Source of the DNA: Planctomycetaceae bacterium UBA4732
Lineage (GTDB): Bacteria > Planctomycetota > Planctomycetia > Gemmatales > Gemmataceae
Direction of reading: 5' to 3'
Assembly: GCA_002404095.1 (NCBI GenBank)
Contig: DHJA01000233.1
Span: 1-6,210 of the forward strand
DNA: 6,210 nucleotides
Both the position numbers and the translations under genes were made by a program. Shown here piece by piece: positions 4,974-6,210 of the stretch. The notes below the pieces were generated by a model. That model saw only the letters and a list, made by a program, of their open reading frames with translations. It had not been told where the DNA came from and did not search any database. Within the stretch, counting starts at the first letter, position 1. Every line of letters starts with the position of its first letter.

Positions 4974-6170
4974 ATGGCAACTACCGCCGCACCCGTTTCC
5001 GATCAGACCATCGTTGAGTTCGACGTTCGCACCGACGAGATGCTCGTCAACATGGGGCCGCAGCACCCCAGTACGCACGGCGTACTGCGCCTGGTGCTGC
5101 GCACCGACGGCGAAGTCATCTCCGAAGTGACGCCGCATCTCGGCTATCTGCACCGTTGCGCCGAGAAGATCGGCGAGAACGTTACGCCGATCCAGTTCAT
5201 CCCGTACACCGACCGGATGGACTATCTGGCCGCGATGAACATGAATTTGGCCTACTCGATGGCCGTCGAAAAATTGTGCAGGATGAAGATCCCCGAAAAG
5301 GCCCAGGTCATCCGCGTCATCATCGCGGAGATGAACCGCGTCGCCAGCCACCTCGTCGGCATGGGCGCTTACGGCCTCGACCTCGGCACTTTCAGCCCGT
5401 TTTTGTACGCCTTCCGCGAGCGCGAAATGATCCTCGACTTGTTCGAGGAGGTGTGCGGCGCCCGGCTGACGTACAGCTATCTCACCATCGGCGGCGCCCA
5501 CGACGACTTGCCGGAAGGCTGGGTGAAACGCTGTCAGGACTTCCTCAATTACCTCAAACCGCGAGTGGAAGAGTATCATACTCTCTTAACGCGCAATCAC
5601 ATTTTCGTGCAGCGCACAGTCAAAATCGGCGTTCTGTCGCGGGAAACGGCGTTGAGTTACGGCTGTACGGGACCGATGTTGCGCGGCTCGCTGGATCGCA
5701 CCAAGGGTGATCCAGACTGGGACTTGCGGCGGACGGAGCCATATTGCGGCTACGAAACCTACGACTTCAAGGTCATCATCCCGCCGTTCCCCGAGGCGCC
5801 GACCGGGGCGGTGATCGGCGACTGCTGGCACCGCTTCTACGTCCGCATGTTGGAGTTGGTGGAGAGCATCAAGATCGTCGAGCAGGGGCTGCAACGGTAC
5901 GCGACGGCGCAGGGGTCGCACCGCGTTGAGATGCCGCGCCACCTGCCTGCCGGCGAGGTCTACGTCGAGACGGAATGTCCGCGCGGTCAGATGGGTTTTT
6001 ATATCGTCGGCGGCGCCAACAAGAGCCTGGTGCCGCTGCGCGTGCGGGCGCGGTCCTCGTGTTTCGCCAACCTCAGCGTGACCGACGAGATTTGCCGGGA
6101 CTGCCTCATCGCGGACGTGCCGGCCGTCGTCGGCAGCATCGACATTGTCATGGGAGAGATCGATAGGTGA
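4974..6170 (+). CDS. nuoD: NADH-quinone oxidoreductase subunit D (complex I 49-kDa subunit)
   Basis: NuoD belongs to the peripheral arm of complex I and forms much of the quinone-binding pocket next to the last Fe-S cluster in NuoB. The 398-residue product runs from VNMGPQHPSTHGVLRL (25-40) through GYLHRCAEKIGENV (57-70), YTDRMDYL (78-85), LSYGCTGPMLRG and WDLRRTEPYCGYETYDF to the usual end GSIDIVMGEIDR. H31 or H35 in GPQHPSTHG and Y84 in DRMDY correspond to the quinone-contacting His and Tyr of the family. Between MLRGS and WDLRR it has about five residues more than E. coli NuoD (LDRTKGDPD). The start at 4974 is preferred because GAGG lies just before it, though with only three bases of spacing. 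ATG 4965, in frame, is the alternative and lacks such a site. No nuoC precedes it, and a hairpin follows the stop within 25 bases, so it may be transcribed alone. Confidence 0.97.
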   Translation: MATTAAPVSDQTIVEFDVRTDEMLVNMGPQHPSTHGVLRLVLRTDGEVISEVTPHLGYLHRCAEKIGENVTPIQFIPYTDRMDYLAAMNMNLAYSMAVEKLCRMKIPEKAQVIRVIIAEMNRVASHLVGMGAYGLDLGTFSPFLYAFREREMILDLFEEVCGARLTYSYLTIGGAHDDLPEGWVKRCQDFLNYLKPRVEEYHTLLTRNHIFVQRTVKIGVLSRETALSYGCTGPMLRGSLDRTKGDPDWDLRRTEPYCGYETYDFKVIIPPFPEAPTGAVIGDCWHRFYVRMLELVESIKIVEQGLQRYATAQGSHRVEMPRHLPAGEVYVETECPRGQMGFYIVGGANKSLVPLRVRARSSCFANLSVTDEICRDCLIADVPAVVGSIDIVMGEIDR

Positions 6171-6191
6171 GCCTAAAGGATCTGTGCGAAA

Positions 6192-6210
6192 GGGCGGGGA
6201 GACCCCGCCC
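6192..6210 (+). terminator. Perfect GC-rich hairpin after nuoD (cut by window edge)
   Basis: GGGCGGGG (6192-6199) and CCCCGCCC (6203-6210) are exact complements around an AGA loop, beginning 22 bases after the nuoD stop. This is the right place and strength for an intrinsic terminator, but the T-run, if any, would be outside the window. It could also be another interspersed palindrome. Confidence 0.55.

Noticed and set aside
4524..5579. A 351-residue open frame on the minus strand across the start of nuoD
   Set aside because: It is antisense to most of nuoD and the DUF4189 remnant and has no recognisable domain; nuoD itself is beyond doubt.

Overview
The window looks like chromosomal DNA of a planctomycete, most likely of the Gemmataceae. 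It is GC-rich. It carries a Ser/Thr kinase with an N-terminal CxxC zinc ribbon and a single C-terminal membrane segment, an alkaline-phosphatase-superfamily protein of a type I recall from planctomycetes, short intergenic palindromes and a NuoD. The assignment rests on recognised protein style, not on a search.

Layout from left to right. Positions 10-55 (minus strand) are the 3' half of a tRNA-Arg(CCT) with no 5' half, followed by about 350 bases without a gene. A complete membrane-anchored Ser/Thr protein kinase lies at 412-1752 (+). After a 250-base spacer, 2005-2555 (+) holds a wrecked VapBC-type toxin-antitoxin pair: an antitoxin with an in-frame TAG and a late frameshift, overlapping a PIN-domain toxin with its own frameshift. 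A short palindrome (2579-2595) separates this from a convergent, intact phosphodiesterase/nucleotide-pyrophosphatase-like gene at 2611-3996 (-). Upstream of that gene is a 154-base element made of two inverted arms (4033-4186), then the C-terminal remnant of an ISKra4-type transposase (about 4289-4560, -). The remnant is fused head-on to a DUF4189 gene that has lost its N-terminus (ends 4850, +). A strong two-tier palindrome (4892-4927) precedes an intact nuoD (4974-6170, +), and a perfect 8-bp hairpin lies at the right edge.

The three intact genes (kinase, phosphodiesterase, nuoD) do not form an operon and show no sign of a shared pathway. The DNA between them is mostly debris: a tRNA fragment, a dead toxin-antitoxin pair, palindromic repeats, a transposase tail and a truncated gene. 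This fits a region of repeated insertion and decay beside a respiratory-chain gene. I do not see a convincing new multi-gene system. The most informative observations are the tRNA-Arg fragment, the multiply inactivated toxin-antitoxin pair, the large inverted-repeat element and the transposase/DUF4189 junction.
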